Below, piece by piece: positions 1 to 7,781 of a stretch of DNA of 64,000 nt (position 1 is its first letter; each line of letters begins with the position of its first letter). The notes beneath the pieces are model-generated. The model was not told the DNA's origin and ran no database searches. It worked only from the letters and a program-made list of their open reading frames with translations. Made by a program: the position numbers and the translations under genes. Source of the DNA: HLUCCA09 sp038745585 (GTDB taxonomy: Bacteria; Pseudomonadota; Alphaproteobacteria; Rhodobacterales; Rhodobacteraceae); NCBI GenBank assembly GCA_038745585.1, contig JBCDLH010000010.1, positions 96,032 to 160,031 of the forward strand. Direction: 5' to 3'.

Positions 1-684
1 GATCGGTGGTTGATCCGACGTTGCAACGACGACGATGGCGCGCTTGAGGCCTTCGGGCCCGAGCACGTCGTCGATGAAGTCGCGAACCTCGCGCCCGCGT
101 TCTCCTACGAGTGCAACGACGCAAAGATCGGCATCGACGCCGCGCGACAGGGCCGCCATGAGGCGCGATTTGCCGACGCCCGATCCGGCGAAAACGCCGA
201 GCCGCTGCCCGCGTACGAGCGGGAGCATCGTGTCGAAGACGTTGAGCCCGGTCGCCAGACGCTGGCCAAGCCGTCTGCGCTGCGTGGCAGGCGGCGGCGC
301 GGCGCGGAGCGGGCGTGGCTCGACCCCAGGGGCGAGGGGCTTGCCGTCGAGCGGGTGCCCCGCCGCGTCGACGATCCGTCCGATCCAGCCAGCATGGGGG
401 GCAATGCGCGCAGGCCCAAGGTGGAGAACAGCGCCGCCGATGCGAACCCCCTCGCCCCCGCCCTCGGGCAGGATCACCGCGCCGCCTGCATGGAGCTCGA
501 CGATCTCGCCCCCCGTCCGCCCGTCGCCCGCGTCGATCTCGACACGATCGCCCAGGGCTGCGGCGTCCGAGAGCCCGGTGACATGGACAAGCCCCGCCCC
601 GGCGCGCGCGATCCGGCCGACCGCGCGGGTCGGACGCATGGCGCGGAGTTCGGCGCTGAGCGCGGTGAGACTTTTGTCCTGCAT
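1..684 (-). CDS. fliI: Flagellar export ATPase FliI (N-terminal part; gene runs off the left edge)
   Basis: Cytoplasmic ATPase that powers flagellar type III export. The 228 visible codons start at the ATG complementary to 682-684, preceded by GGAGG. They show the N-terminal beta-barrel, then the nucleotide-binding domain with Walker A GSGVGKS at about residues 167-173 and the VALVGERGREV segment typical of FliI and F1/V1 relatives. The C-terminal half, with Walker B, lies outside the window. The gene diverges from flgB across an 80 bp gap that must hold both promoters. The Walker A context and the flagellar neighbours separate FliI from other type III ATPases. Confidence 0.93.
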   Translation of the reverse strand, partial: MQDKSLTALSAELRAMRPTRAVGRIARAGAGLVHVTGLSDAAALGDRVEIDAGDGRTGGEIVELHAGGAVILPEGGGEGVRIGGAVLHLGPARIAPHAGWIGRIVDAAGHPLDGKPLAPGVEPRPLRAAPPPATQRRRLGQRLATGLNVFDTMLPLVRGQRLGVFAGSGVGKSRLMAALSRGVDADLCVVALVGERGREVRDFIDDVLGPEGLKRAIVVVATSDQPPI

Positions 685-764
685 CCCGGATCCTCCGTTC
701 GGATGCACCGTTTCTAAAGGAATCGCAGTTAAGCCCACGTTGAAGCCGGTGGGAGAAGCCCCGA

Positions 765-1154
765 ATGTTCGATCAGCTCGAGATCATGAAAGTGTCGCAT
801 GGCCTGTCACGCCATGCCGCGGCCCGGCAGGCTGCCGTGGCGCAAAACATCGCCAACGTGAACACGCCCGGCTACCAGCGGGTCGCGGTACCGAGCTTTG
901 CCGAGCTGCACGCCGCGCGCATGCCGGGCGATGCCCTCCGTGCGACGCGGGCCGGGCACCTGGAGTTCGAAGCGTCTTTTGCGCCGCCTGTGCCCCAGGT
1001 CGTGCGCGGCGGCTCGGCCGGCCTCGATGGCAACACGGTCTCCCTCGAAGATGAGATCGTCAGTGCCGCCGAATTGCGCCAGCAGCACGATATGGCGGTC
1101 AGCGTCTATCAGACAGCACTCTCAATCCTCCGCACTTCGCTGGGGCGGGCGTAA
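765..1154 (+). CDS. flgB: Flagellar proximal rod protein FlgB
   Basis: Structural protein of the proximal rod of the flagellar basal body, exported through the flagellar type III apparatus. It has 129 residues, the usual FlgB length. The rod-family signature near the N terminus reads QNIANVNTPGYQR, matching the N-x-x-N-x-x-T-P-G-Y/F rod motif. A GGGAGAA ribosome-binding site precedes the ATG. It is the first gene of a rightward run continuing with flgC only 3 bp downstream. Confidence 0.95.
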   Translation: MFDQLEIMKVSHGLSRHAAARQAAVAQNIANVNTPGYQRVAVPSFAELHAARMPGDALRATRAGHLEFEASFAPPVPQVVRGGSAGLDGNTVSLEDEIVSAAELRQQHDMAVSVYQTALSILRTSLGRA

Positions 1155-1157
1155 TCC

Positions 1158-1553
1158 ATGAGCGATCTCGTCCAAACCCTCGCCCTGTCCGCCTCCGGCA
1201 TGAAGGCCCAAGCCGCGCGCTTGCGGCATGTCTCAGAGAACATCGCCAATGCCGACACGCCAGGCTTTCGCAGAAAGCTTGTGTCGTTTGAGACCGCGGG
1301 CTTTGGGGCGCCGCAAATGCCCGCGATGGTTGCGGCGGGGCCCGTTCGGCTCGACAGGTCCGAGTTGCCGCTGGTGCACGACCCGTCGCACCCGCTGGCC
1401 GATGGGGACGGCAATTATCGCGGCTCCAACGTCGATCTGGTGATCGAGATCGCCGATGCCCGCCAGGCCCAGCGTAGCTACGAGGCCAATCTCAAAATGT
1501 TCGACCAGGCCCGGCAAATGACGTCGAGCCTCTTCGAGATCTTGCGCAGCTGA
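1158..1553 (+). CDS. flgC: Flagellar proximal rod protein FlgC
   Basis: Proximal rod protein that assembles with FlgB and FlgF in the periplasmic drive shaft. It has 131 residues. The N-terminal rod motif SENIANADTPGFRRK is clear, and the C terminus (YEANLKMFDQARQM) has the FlgC helix pattern. It starts 3 bp after flgB, so the two are almost certainly co-transcribed and translationally linked. Confidence 0.95.
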   Translation: MSDLVQTLALSASGMKAQAARLRHVSENIANADTPGFRRKLVSFETAGFGAPQMPAMVAAGPVRLDRSELPLVHDPSHPLADGDGNYRGSNVDLVIEIADARQAQRSYEANLKMFDQARQMTSSLFEILRS

Positions 1554-1590
1554 CGCAGGACATGGAAACGCGACACTGACGGAGGCCAGA

Positions 1591-1920
1591 ATGGACGTTC
1601 GCAGCACCCAGGCCGCGCGCCTATACCAAACCGCCCAGCCCGCCACGCGCGCTGCCGAAGGCGCGGCAAGCGCTCCCGCCCGTACCCGCTCCCATGGGGA
1701 AGATGGCAGCTTTGCCGCCGCCTCGGGGGCCGCCTTGTCGGACTTTGCGGCGACGCTGCAGCGCGCCGAGCGGACCGCCGGCGACGCGATGGTCGGCCGT
1801 GCTGACCCCCATGCCCTGGTCGAGGCGCTCAGCCAGTCCGAGCTTGCGGTACAGACGGCGGTCGCTGTACGCGACAAGGTCGTTGAGGCCTATCAGGAAA
1901 TCCTCCGGATGCCGGTCTAA
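1591..1920 (+). CDS. fliE: Flagellar hook-basal body protein FliE
   Basis: Small adaptor joining the MS ring and export gate to the proximal rod. It has 109 residues. The variable Ala-rich N terminus is followed by the conserved C-terminal segment (ALVEALSQSELAVQTAVAVR, then VEAYQEILRMPV), which is diagnostic of FliE. It lies 37 bp after flgC and 4 bp before fliQ, in the common flgB-flgC-fliE order. Confidence 0.93.
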   Translation: MDVRSTQAARLYQTAQPATRAAEGAASAPARTRSHGEDGSFAAASGAALSDFAATLQRAERTAGDAMVGRADPHALVEALSQSELAVQTAVAVRDKVVEAYQEILRMPV

Positions 1921-1924
1921 GCCG

Positions 1925-2197
1925 ATGGGAGAGGCCGTTTTCTACGACACGCTTCGCCAGGGGCTCTGGATCTCTGTCATCATCTCGGTGCCGATCCTAG
2001 CAATGGCGCTCGTCGCCGGCGTCGGTGTCGGCCTCTTTCAGGCGCTCACCTCGGTGCAGGAAATGACGCTGACTTTCGTGCCGAAACTCCTGGCCATCAT
2101 CCTCGTTTTCTGGATGTCGATGGGTTTCATGACCGAAAGCCTCACCTCCTACTTCCAAGATGAGCTGGTGCCTCTTATCGCGGGGTCGCGCCGATGA
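1925..2197 (+). CDS. fliQ: Flagellar export gate protein FliQ
   Basis: Inner-membrane component of the FliP-FliQ-FliR export gate. It has 90 residues, the standard length, with two hydrophobic hairpin segments (about residues 14-38 and 50-72) around the conserved loop containing LTSVQEMTLTFVPKL. The ATG at 1925 lies 4 bp past the fliE stop. The stop overlaps the flgF start as ATGA, indicating translational coupling. The matching fliP gene is not in this window. Confidence 0.95.
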   Translation: MGEAVFYDTLRQGLWISVIISVPILAMALVAGVGVGLFQALTSVQEMTLTFVPKLLAIILVFWMSMGFMTESLTSYFQDELVPLIAGSRR

Positions 2198-2907
2198 GCA
2201 TCTCATCGATCACGCTGTCCCGGCAGGTCGGCCTGTTGGCCGAGATGAACACTGTGGCCAACAACATCGCCAATGCAACGACCACGGGGTACCGGCGCGA
2301 GGGCGTTATTTTTACCGAGTTTGTCAACGCCACGGGGACGGGCCCCTCCGTATCCCTGGCGGCCGGGCGTGCGCGCAACATCGATCTTAGCCAGGGCATT
2401 CTAACGGAGACAGGCGGACGCTACGACCTCGCGATCCAGGGCGAAGGCTTCTTTCTCGTCGAGACCCCCCAGGGTGAACGCCTCACGCGCGCGGGAAGCT
2501 TTACGCCGAGCCCCGCCGGCGAGCTGATGACACCGGACGGGCACCTTTTGCTCGATGCTGGTGGCGCGCCCGTCTTTGCTCCGCCTGACGCCGCCGATGT
2601 TGCCATCGCCGCCGATGGAACGGTCTCTGCCGACGGTGCACCGCTCGGTCAGATCGGGCTCTTTCGCCCGCTGGATCTAACGGCGCTTGTGCGCGAGCCC
2701 GCCGCCCTCTTCCGCTCAGACGGAGGTATTGAGCCAGTCATTGAAGGCAGCACGATCCTCCAAGGCCGGCTCGAAGGCGCTAATGTCAACCCAGTGCTGG
2801 AGATCGCACGCATGATCGAAGTGCAGCGCGCCTACGAGCTGGGCCAAGCCTTTCTCGAACGCGAGAGCGATCGGCGTTCAAAACTCATCGACACCCTGAC
2901 CCGCTAG
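2194..2907 (+). CDS. flgF: Flagellar basal-body rod protein FlgF
   Basis: Proximal rod protein of the FlgF/FlgG family, exported by the flagellar type III system. It has 237 residues. The N-terminal motif reads VANNIANATTTGYRRE, the middle has the usual glycine-rich beta domain (AIQGEGFFLVETPQG), and the C-terminal helix contains IEVQRAYELGQAF. It overlaps fliQ by 4 bp and precedes flgG by 27 bp. Its shorter length and its position before flgG favour FlgF over FlgG. Confidence 0.93.
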   Translation: MSISSITLSRQVGLLAEMNTVANNIANATTTGYRREGVIFTEFVNATGTGPSVSLAAGRARNIDLSQGILTETGGRYDLAIQGEGFFLVETPQGERLTRAGSFTPSPAGELMTPDGHLLLDAGGAPVFAPPDAADVAIAADGTVSADGAPLGQIGLFRPLDLTALVREPAALFRSDGGIEPVIEGSTILQGRLEGANVNPVLEIARMIEVQRAYELGQAFLERESDRRSKLIDTLTR

Positions 2908-2934
2908 CCCTCGGACCTCACACAAGGAGCCCCG

Positions 2935-3720
2935 ATGCAATCGCTGAAAATCGCCGCGACCGGCATGAGCGCGCAGCAGATGCGTGTCGACGTCATCGCC
3001 AACAACCTCGCCAACATGTCGACCACCGGCTACAATGCGCGGCGGGCGGAGTTTGCCGACCTGCACTATCAGCAGGTTGCCCGCGCCGGCACGGTCAACG
3101 CGTCCGATGGAACGGTCTTGCCGACAGGCGTTCAGGTTGGCCTTGGCGTGCGGCCCGCGGCGGTCTCGGTCAACCTCGCGCAAGGGGCCCTGTCTCAAAC
3201 GAGTGGCGACCTCGACGTCGCGATCGACGGGCGCGGCTACCTCGAGGTCGAGCTTCCGTCCGGCATCTCGGCCTATACGCGGGATGGCGCGCTCAAGCGC
3301 TCGGCCGAGGGGCGGATCGTGACCTCCGATGGGTTCGGCGTCATTCCCGATATCACAGTCCCGGACGACGCGCGCAGCCTGTCGATCAGCCCCGATGGTG
3401 AGGTCTTCGCGTTCTTTAACGATCAGGTGGAGGCCCAGAGCCTGGGACAGTTTACGCTGGCTTCCTTTTCCAATGCCAAAGGGCTTGAAGCAGCGGGCGA
3501 CAACCTCTTTTTGGAGACCGAAGCGTCCGGCCCGCCCGTTGTTGGCAATCCCGGAGAGGACGGACTTGGAACGATCCGTCAAGGCTACCTCGAGGACAGT
3601 TCGGTCGACGCGGTGCGTCAGATCACCGAACTCATCGAGGCGCAGCGCGGCTATGAGCTCAATGCCAAGGTTATCACCGCCGCAGATCAGATGCTGGGCG
3701 CGACGACGCAAATCCGATGA
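2935..3720 (+). CDS. flgG: Flagellar distal rod protein FlgG
   Basis: Distal rod protein that passes through the P and L rings. It has 261 residues, exactly the usual FlgG length. It shows MQSLKIAATGMSAQQ and VIANNLANMSTTGYNARR at the N terminus and LIEAQRGYELNAKVITAADQ at the C terminus. An AAGGAG ribosome site precedes the ATG. It overlaps flgA by 4 bp (ATGA). Confidence 0.96.
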   Translation: MQSLKIAATGMSAQQMRVDVIANNLANMSTTGYNARRAEFADLHYQQVARAGTVNASDGTVLPTGVQVGLGVRPAAVSVNLAQGALSQTSGDLDVAIDGRGYLEVELPSGISAYTRDGALKRSAEGRIVTSDGFGVIPDITVPDDARSLSISPDGEVFAFFNDQVEAQSLGQFTLASFSNAKGLEAAGDNLFLETEASGPPVVGNPGEDGLGTIRQGYLEDSSVDAVRQITELIEAQRGYELNAKVITAADQMLGATTQIR

Positions 3721-4163
3721 TGAAGCCGCTCGCCATTGCCCTTGTCCCGCTGCTAGCTGGGTCCGCCGCTGCCGAAACGCTTGTCGCTGCGACCACGATC
3801 CGGCCGGAGACGGTGATCGCCCCGCATCACCTCGCGCTCGTACCTGACGAAATTCCCGGTGCGCTCGACGATCCCAGCGCCGCGCTCGGGCTCGAGGCAC
3901 GCGTTGCGATCTATGCGGGCCGCCCAATCCGACCCGACGATCTGGGCCCTCCAGCGATGGTGGACCGTAATCAGATCGTCACACTCATCTTTTCGCGCGC
4001 CGGGCTGGCGATTCAGACTGAGGGCCGCGCGCTCGACCGGGCTGCCGCCGGAGAGACAGTCCGGGCGCTCAACCTCGCCTCCCGCAGCACCGTGACAGGG
4101 ATTGTGGACGACATCGGCCGGGTGCTTGTGGGCCCCGCCCTTAGCGCAGAAAGGAGCCGCTAG
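3717..4163 (+). CDS. flgA: Flagella basal body P-ring formation protein FlgA
   Basis: Periplasmic chaperone for assembly of the FlgI P ring. It has 148 residues with a short Sec signal peptide (hydrophobic stretch about residues 4-18, cut near SAAAETL) and a SAF-like domain. It is at the short end for FlgA, as is common in alphaproteobacteria. Assignment rests on the signal peptide, the domain pattern (ETLVAATTIRPETVIAPHHL) and its place between flgG and flgH. Both neighbours overlap it by 1-4 bp. The flgI gene is not in the window. Confidence 0.87.
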   Translation: MMKPLAIALVPLLAGSAAAETLVAATTIRPETVIAPHHLALVPDEIPGALDDPSAALGLEARVAIYAGRPIRPDDLGPPAMVDRNQIVTLIFSRAGLAIQTEGRALDRAAAGETVRALNLASRSTVTGIVDDIGRVLVGPALSAERSR

Positions 4164-4891
4164 TGCGCGTATTGGTTTTGATGTTGGTTGGCGCGCTCGC
4201 GCTTGCTGGCTGTGGCCGGATAACGAATGTTGGCCAGGCGCCTGGCTTTTCCCCCAATACCGGCACGAATGAACAACGGGCGATGTCGGTCTCGCCTTTG
4301 CCCAACCGGCTCGACCCGAGTTTGCCTGGTGACGGGGCGTCGCTTTGGAGCCGCGACCGACAATCGCTCCTAGGTGATCGGCGTGCCTCTACCCGCGGCG
4401 ACATCCTTACGGTCGTGATCGAAATCGACGACAGCGCCGAAATCCAGAATAACACCGAGCGGTCACGGTCGAGTTCGCAAACGTTGGGTGTACCGCAGCT
4501 TTTCGGCATTCCGCAACGCCTCGGGCGGGACCTGCCACCGGGTGCTACGATCGACCCTGCAGTTTCGACCAACAGCAGCAGTGCATCGGAGGGCGAGGGA
4601 TCGGTGCAGCGCAGCGAGGAACTCACACTGAGGGTCGCCGCAACCGTCGTCGAGGTGCTGCGCAACGGTGTCTTGAAGATCCAGGGCAGTCAGGAGGTTC
4701 GGGTCAACTTCGAAATCCGCGAGCTTCTGGTGACCGGCTATGTGCGTCCTGAAGACGTCTCGCGCCAAAACGAGATCACCTATGATAAGATTGCCCAAGC
4801 ACGCATTTCCTATGGCGGGCGTGGTCAGATTACCGATGTGCAGCAACCCCGCTACGGCCAACAGATCTCCGATATCGTTCTGCCGTTCTAG
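4163..4891 (+). CDS. flgH: Flagellar L-ring lipoprotein FlgH
   Basis: Outer-membrane lipoprotein forming the L ring around the rod. It has 242 residues. The N terminus is a lipoprotein signal with lipobox LALAGC, so the mature protein starts at Cys17. Conserved blocks include SLWSRDRQSLLGDRRASTRG and the C-terminal VTGYVRPEDVSRQNEI. The start is a GTG whose first base is the last base of the flgA stop codon. Confidence 0.95.
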   Translation: MRVLVLMLVGALALAGCGRITNVGQAPGFSPNTGTNEQRAMSVSPLPNRLDPSLPGDGASLWSRDRQSLLGDRRASTRGDILTVVIEIDDSAEIQNNTERSRSSSQTLGVPQLFGIPQRLGRDLPPGATIDPAVSTNSSSASEGEGSVQRSEELTLRVAATVVEVLRNGVLKIQGSQEVRVNFEIRELLVTGYVRPEDVSRQNEITYDKIAQARISYGGRGQITDVQQPRYGQQISDIVLPF

Positions 4892-4894
4892 GCT

Positions 4895-5452
4895 GTGGTG
4901 AAGCTGCTCCTCCCACTGCTCCTGGCGCTTCTCGGGGCCGGCGCTGGCGTCGGCGCAGGGCTCTATCTCAAGCCGCCAGCGCAAGACGACGCGGCCGGCG
5001 CAGAGCAAGGCGACGCGGCCGGCGCAGAGCAAGGCGACGCGGCCAATATGGAGACCGGCCCACAGACCGCAGACGAGACCGAGCCCACGACCGCGCCGAT
5101 GCCGGATCGTGACCGACCGCCGCTGGAGGAACGCGACTTCGTGCGGATCAACAACCAGTTCGTCGTGCCCGTTCTCGATGACGGTCAGGTGAACGCGCTT
5201 GTCGTCCTGTCGATCAGCCTTGAGACGCGAAGCGGCATCCGCGACGTCGTCTTTGCGCGGGAGCCCAAGCTGCGTGACGCCCTACTTCAGGTTTTGTTTG
5301 ATCACGCCAACGCAGGCGGCTTTTCCGGGAATTTCACGAGTGCAGACCAGATCGCGGTTCTCCGACGCAGCATGTGGGAGGCCGCACGGCCGATCCTTGG
5401 TGCCGATGTCTTCGACGTTTTGATCACCGACATCGCACGGCAAGACAATTAA
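4895..5452 (+). CDS. fliL: FliL-like flagellar basal-body associated protein
   Basis: FliL proteins are single-pass inner-membrane proteins near the stator that support torque and swarming. This protein has 185 residues: one N-terminal membrane segment (about residues 3-25), an acidic Ala/Gly/Glu linker with a perfect 24 bp in-frame repeat, then a periplasmic FliL-type domain (FVVPVLDDGQVNALVVLSIS; LRDALLQVLF). The start is GTG at 4895, 3 bp after the flgH stop; a second in-frame GTG follows at 4898. It is the last gene of the rightward flagellar run. The FliL call rests on topology, the C-terminal domain and context. Confidence 0.75.
   Translation: MVKLLLPLLLALLGAGAGVGAGLYLKPPAQDDAAGAEQGDAAGAEQGDAANMETGPQTADETEPTTAPMPDRDRPPLEERDFVRINNQFVVPVLDDGQVNALVVLSISLETRSGIRDVVFAREPKLRDALLQVLFDHANAGGFSGNFTSADQIAVLRRSMWEAARPILGADVFDVLITDIARQDN
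4988..5044 (+). repeat. 24 bp in-frame tandem repeat in fliL
   Basis: Two perfect 24 bp units (4988-5011 and 5012-5035) are followed by a partial third (5036-5044). Each unit encodes eight residues (D-A-A-G-A-E-Q-G) in the periplasmic linker between the membrane anchor and the FliL domain. The unit keeps frame, so copy-number change would lengthen or shorten the linker without disrupting the protein. Confidence 0.9.
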
Positions 5453-5545
5453 GCGGCGAAGACCTTCCGCAAGATGAACACGGCCATAGGGCTGCTTTTC
5501 TCGGCGCGTGATGATCTGTCCGCGGGGCTTTCCGGCTCGACGCGC

Positions 5546-5911
5546 TTACGTGGGCCGCTTGAGGAGTGTCTCAAGCACACGGTGACGGGCGATGGCGCGC
5601 GCGGCCTCCGCGCGCGCGGTTTCGCTGCGGGCACGCAGGGCTGCGCGCTGGATGTTGAGGCGGCGCAACTCGTCTTGCGACGCGCGAAGCCACGCACCCG
5701 TCGCACGAATCATCGCGAGATCGGGTGCGGCTTCCGCCGCAAGGGCACCGGCCGCGTCGGCGCGCCGAGAGTTGAGGCCTTGGGCCTCGTCCGCCAGCCG
5801 GGCCTCGCTGCGCACGGCACGTGCAACGTGAAGACGCTCCGCATCGGCGACAAGACCCGCGAGCTTTTCGAGCCGCTCGAGCCGCGCATCCCGTGCCATG
5901 CGCCCCTTCAC
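5546..5911 (-). CDS. Putative FliJ-like flagellar export coiled-coil protein
   Basis: A 121-residue, Arg/Ala/Glu-rich, almost entirely helical protein with no hydrophobic segment, predicted by eye to be a coiled coil. Size, charge and helical pattern fit FliJ, the stalk-like partner of the FliI ATPase, but FliJ sequences are poorly conserved, so the call rests on context. Its ATG overlaps the flhB stop by 4 bp, making it the last gene of the leftward flhA-fliR-flhB group. It converges on fliL with a 93 bp gap that shows no clear terminator. Confidence 0.5.
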   Translation of the reverse strand: MKGRMARDARLERLEKLAGLVADAERLHVARAVRSEARLADEAQGLNSRRADAAGALAAEAAPDLAMIRATGAWLRASQDELRRLNIQRAALRARSETARAEAARAIARHRVLETLLKRPT

Positions 5912-7005
5912 AGAACGGATCGCTGTGCTTTGGCCTGCACGTTTTCGGCGAAGCGGATCGCCGCGGCAACTTGCAAGAAGTGATCGCGCCCGATTTCTTC
6001 ACCGATTTCGACCGTGGCATAGAGCGCGCGGGCCGTCGGCGCATCCTCGTGGATCGGGATGTCCGCCAGATCCGCCGCTTCACGGATGCGCAGGGCAACG
6101 GCGTCGACCCCTTTAGCGAGGCAGAGCGGCGCGCCGGCCGAGGCCCGCGTCCATTGCAGAGCGATTGCGTAATGCGTGGGGTTCGTGATGACGACCGTCG
6201 CGTTGGCGACATCGGCGATCATCGGGTTTTGCGCGATCTCCCAGCTCTTTTGCCGCCGCCGTTCCTTTAGGTAGGGATCGCCCTCCGTCTCCTTGGTCTC
6301 GTCGCGCAACTCCTTGTGGCTCATGCGATTACGTCGCCGATGATCCGCGACCTGCCAAATGAAGTCGACCGCTCCGATCACGAACGAGATGACGACTATG
6401 ATCGCCATGAATTCCAGAGCAAGCCGGCCAATAAGGAGCGACGCCTGGCGCGGCTCCAGCATTGAGGAGAGCACGAGCCCCTCTAGCTCGAAGGCGAGGT
6501 AGACCCCGAGCGCCGCAGAATAGGCTATGAGCTTTACGAAGCTCTTGGCAAACTCGACGAGGCCACTCAGGCCAAACTTTTGTTTGGCATTCTGGATGAG
6601 CGAGATCCGCGAGAGCTTCGGCATAAGCTTGTCGGGGGTGAAGAGGAGCGCGCGCTGTGCCAGGAGCCCCAGGACGACAAGGACGAAGGGTACGGCAAAA
6701 AGCGGAAGTGTCGCCAGTGTCGTCTGCCGTAGGAGAGCACCGGGCAGGCCCCCCGCATGGCCGGAAAAGAGCATCGGCGCGAGCGTGTGTGCTTCGCCGA
6801 TCAGGGTCGCACTTGCGGCTCCGATCCCTTCGACGACAACGCCCCCGGCCACAACGCCGGCCAGTAGGACGCCAAGATAGCCGATGGCGGCCGTTAGGTC
6901 TGCCGAGCGTGGGATGTCGCCCTTTTGCCGAGCCTGTTCGAGACGCCGCGGCGTCGGCTCGTGGATCTTGCTTTCGCTCTCGTCCTGACTTTGCCCCTCG
7001 GCCAT
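5908..7005 (-). CDS. flhB: Flagellar export switch protein FlhB
   Basis: Inner-membrane export component that switches substrate from rod/hook to filament proteins. It has 365 residues: a cytoplasmic N terminus, four membrane segments (about residues 35-210), and a C-terminal cytoplasmic domain with the self-cleavage motif NPTH (within VVITNPTHYAIAL). The intact NPTH motif indicates normal autocleavage. The start shares one base with the fliR stop, and the 3' end overlaps the fliJ-like gene by 4 bp. Confidence 0.96.
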   Translation of the reverse strand: MAEGQSQDESESKIHEPTPRRLEQARQKGDIPRSADLTAAIGYLGVLLAGVVAGGVVVEGIGAASATLIGEAHTLAPMLFSGHAGGLPGALLRQTTLATLPLFAVPFVLVVLGLLAQRALLFTPDKLMPKLSRISLIQNAKQKFGLSGLVEFAKSFVKLIAYSAALGVYLAFELEGLVLSSMLEPRQASLLIGRLALEFMAIIVVISFVIGAVDFIWQVADHRRRNRMSHKELRDETKETEGDPYLKERRRQKSWEIAQNPMIADVANATVVITNPTHYAIALQWTRASAGAPLCLAKGVDAVALRIREAADLADIPIHEDAPTARALYATVEIGEEIGRDHFLQVAAAIRFAENVQAKAQRSVL

Positions 7006-7781
7006 CAGAGCGCTCCGAACGGATCGTCGAGGGTCGCGCGCAGAGTATCGAGCCAGACCTCAAGCGCCAGCGGAGCGACCAGCGCGAGAAGCGCTAGGCC
7101 CGCGCCCGTGATTGCAGGTGCGCCGACGAAGGCGACCATCAGCTGTGGCATCGCCCGGTTGATCGCGCCGAGCGCGAGGTTATAGACCAACGCGCCGATG
7201 ACGAAGGGTGCGGCGAGCGTGAATGCGAGCGAAAAGGCACGTCCGATATGGGCGATGCCGAGCTCCGCCACCGCCCCTGCGCCCGGACGTATCCCAGGCG
7301 GCAAGAGCGCGTAGCTTTCAATCAGGGCTCTGGCGACCAGGATGTGCAGGTCGGCCATCGCAGCGAGCGCCAAGCCTGAGACGACCAGCAGATGGCCGAT
7401 GGCAGGCAACGGCTCTGTCGCGGCGCCGCCGAAGAGCTGGGCGAGCGAAGTCGATTGCGCAGCGATGGTGCCAGTGATCTGCAGGGCATGGATCAGCAGC
7501 CGAAGGAGGATCCCGAAGGTCAGCCCGATGAGGGTTTCGCTCCCCAAAAGGCGGAGGAGCGTGGGCCAGGTGAGCTCTGCTGCGGGCTCGAAGGCCGGGG
7601 CAACAGCCGGGGCAACGAGGAGCGTGAGCGCGATCGCGGCGCCCAGGCGGAGGCGCACCGAAAGGGTCTGCTCGCCAAAAGCGGGCAAGACGGCCATCGC
7701 CGCGGCGATGCGTAGAAAGACACCGATCCCAGCGACGAGGCTCGCCTCGCCGATCTCCAAGAGCTCGGCAAGCGCCTCCAT
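7005..7781 (-). CDS. fliR: Flagellar export gate protein FliR
   Basis: Polytopic inner-membrane component of the FliP-FliQ-FliR gate. It has 258 residues with about six hydrophobic segments and family features such as GIFLRIAAAMAVLPAFGEQ near the N terminus and the AFTLAAPFVIGALVYNLALG segment. It overlaps both flhA and flhB by a single base, a fully coupled flhA-fliR-flhB arrangement. Confidence 0.94.
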   Translation of the reverse strand: MEALAELLEIGEASLVAGIGVFLRIAAAMAVLPAFGEQTLSVRLRLGAAIALTLLVAPAVAPAFEPAAELTWPTLLRLLGSETLIGLTFGILLRLLIHALQITGTIAAQSTSLAQLFGGAATEPLPAIGHLLVVSGLALAAMADLHILVARALIESYALLPPGIRPGAGAVAELGIAHIGRAFSLAFTLAAPFVIGALVYNLALGAINRAMPQLMVAFVGAPAITGAGLALLALVAPLALEVWLDTLRATLDDPFGAL

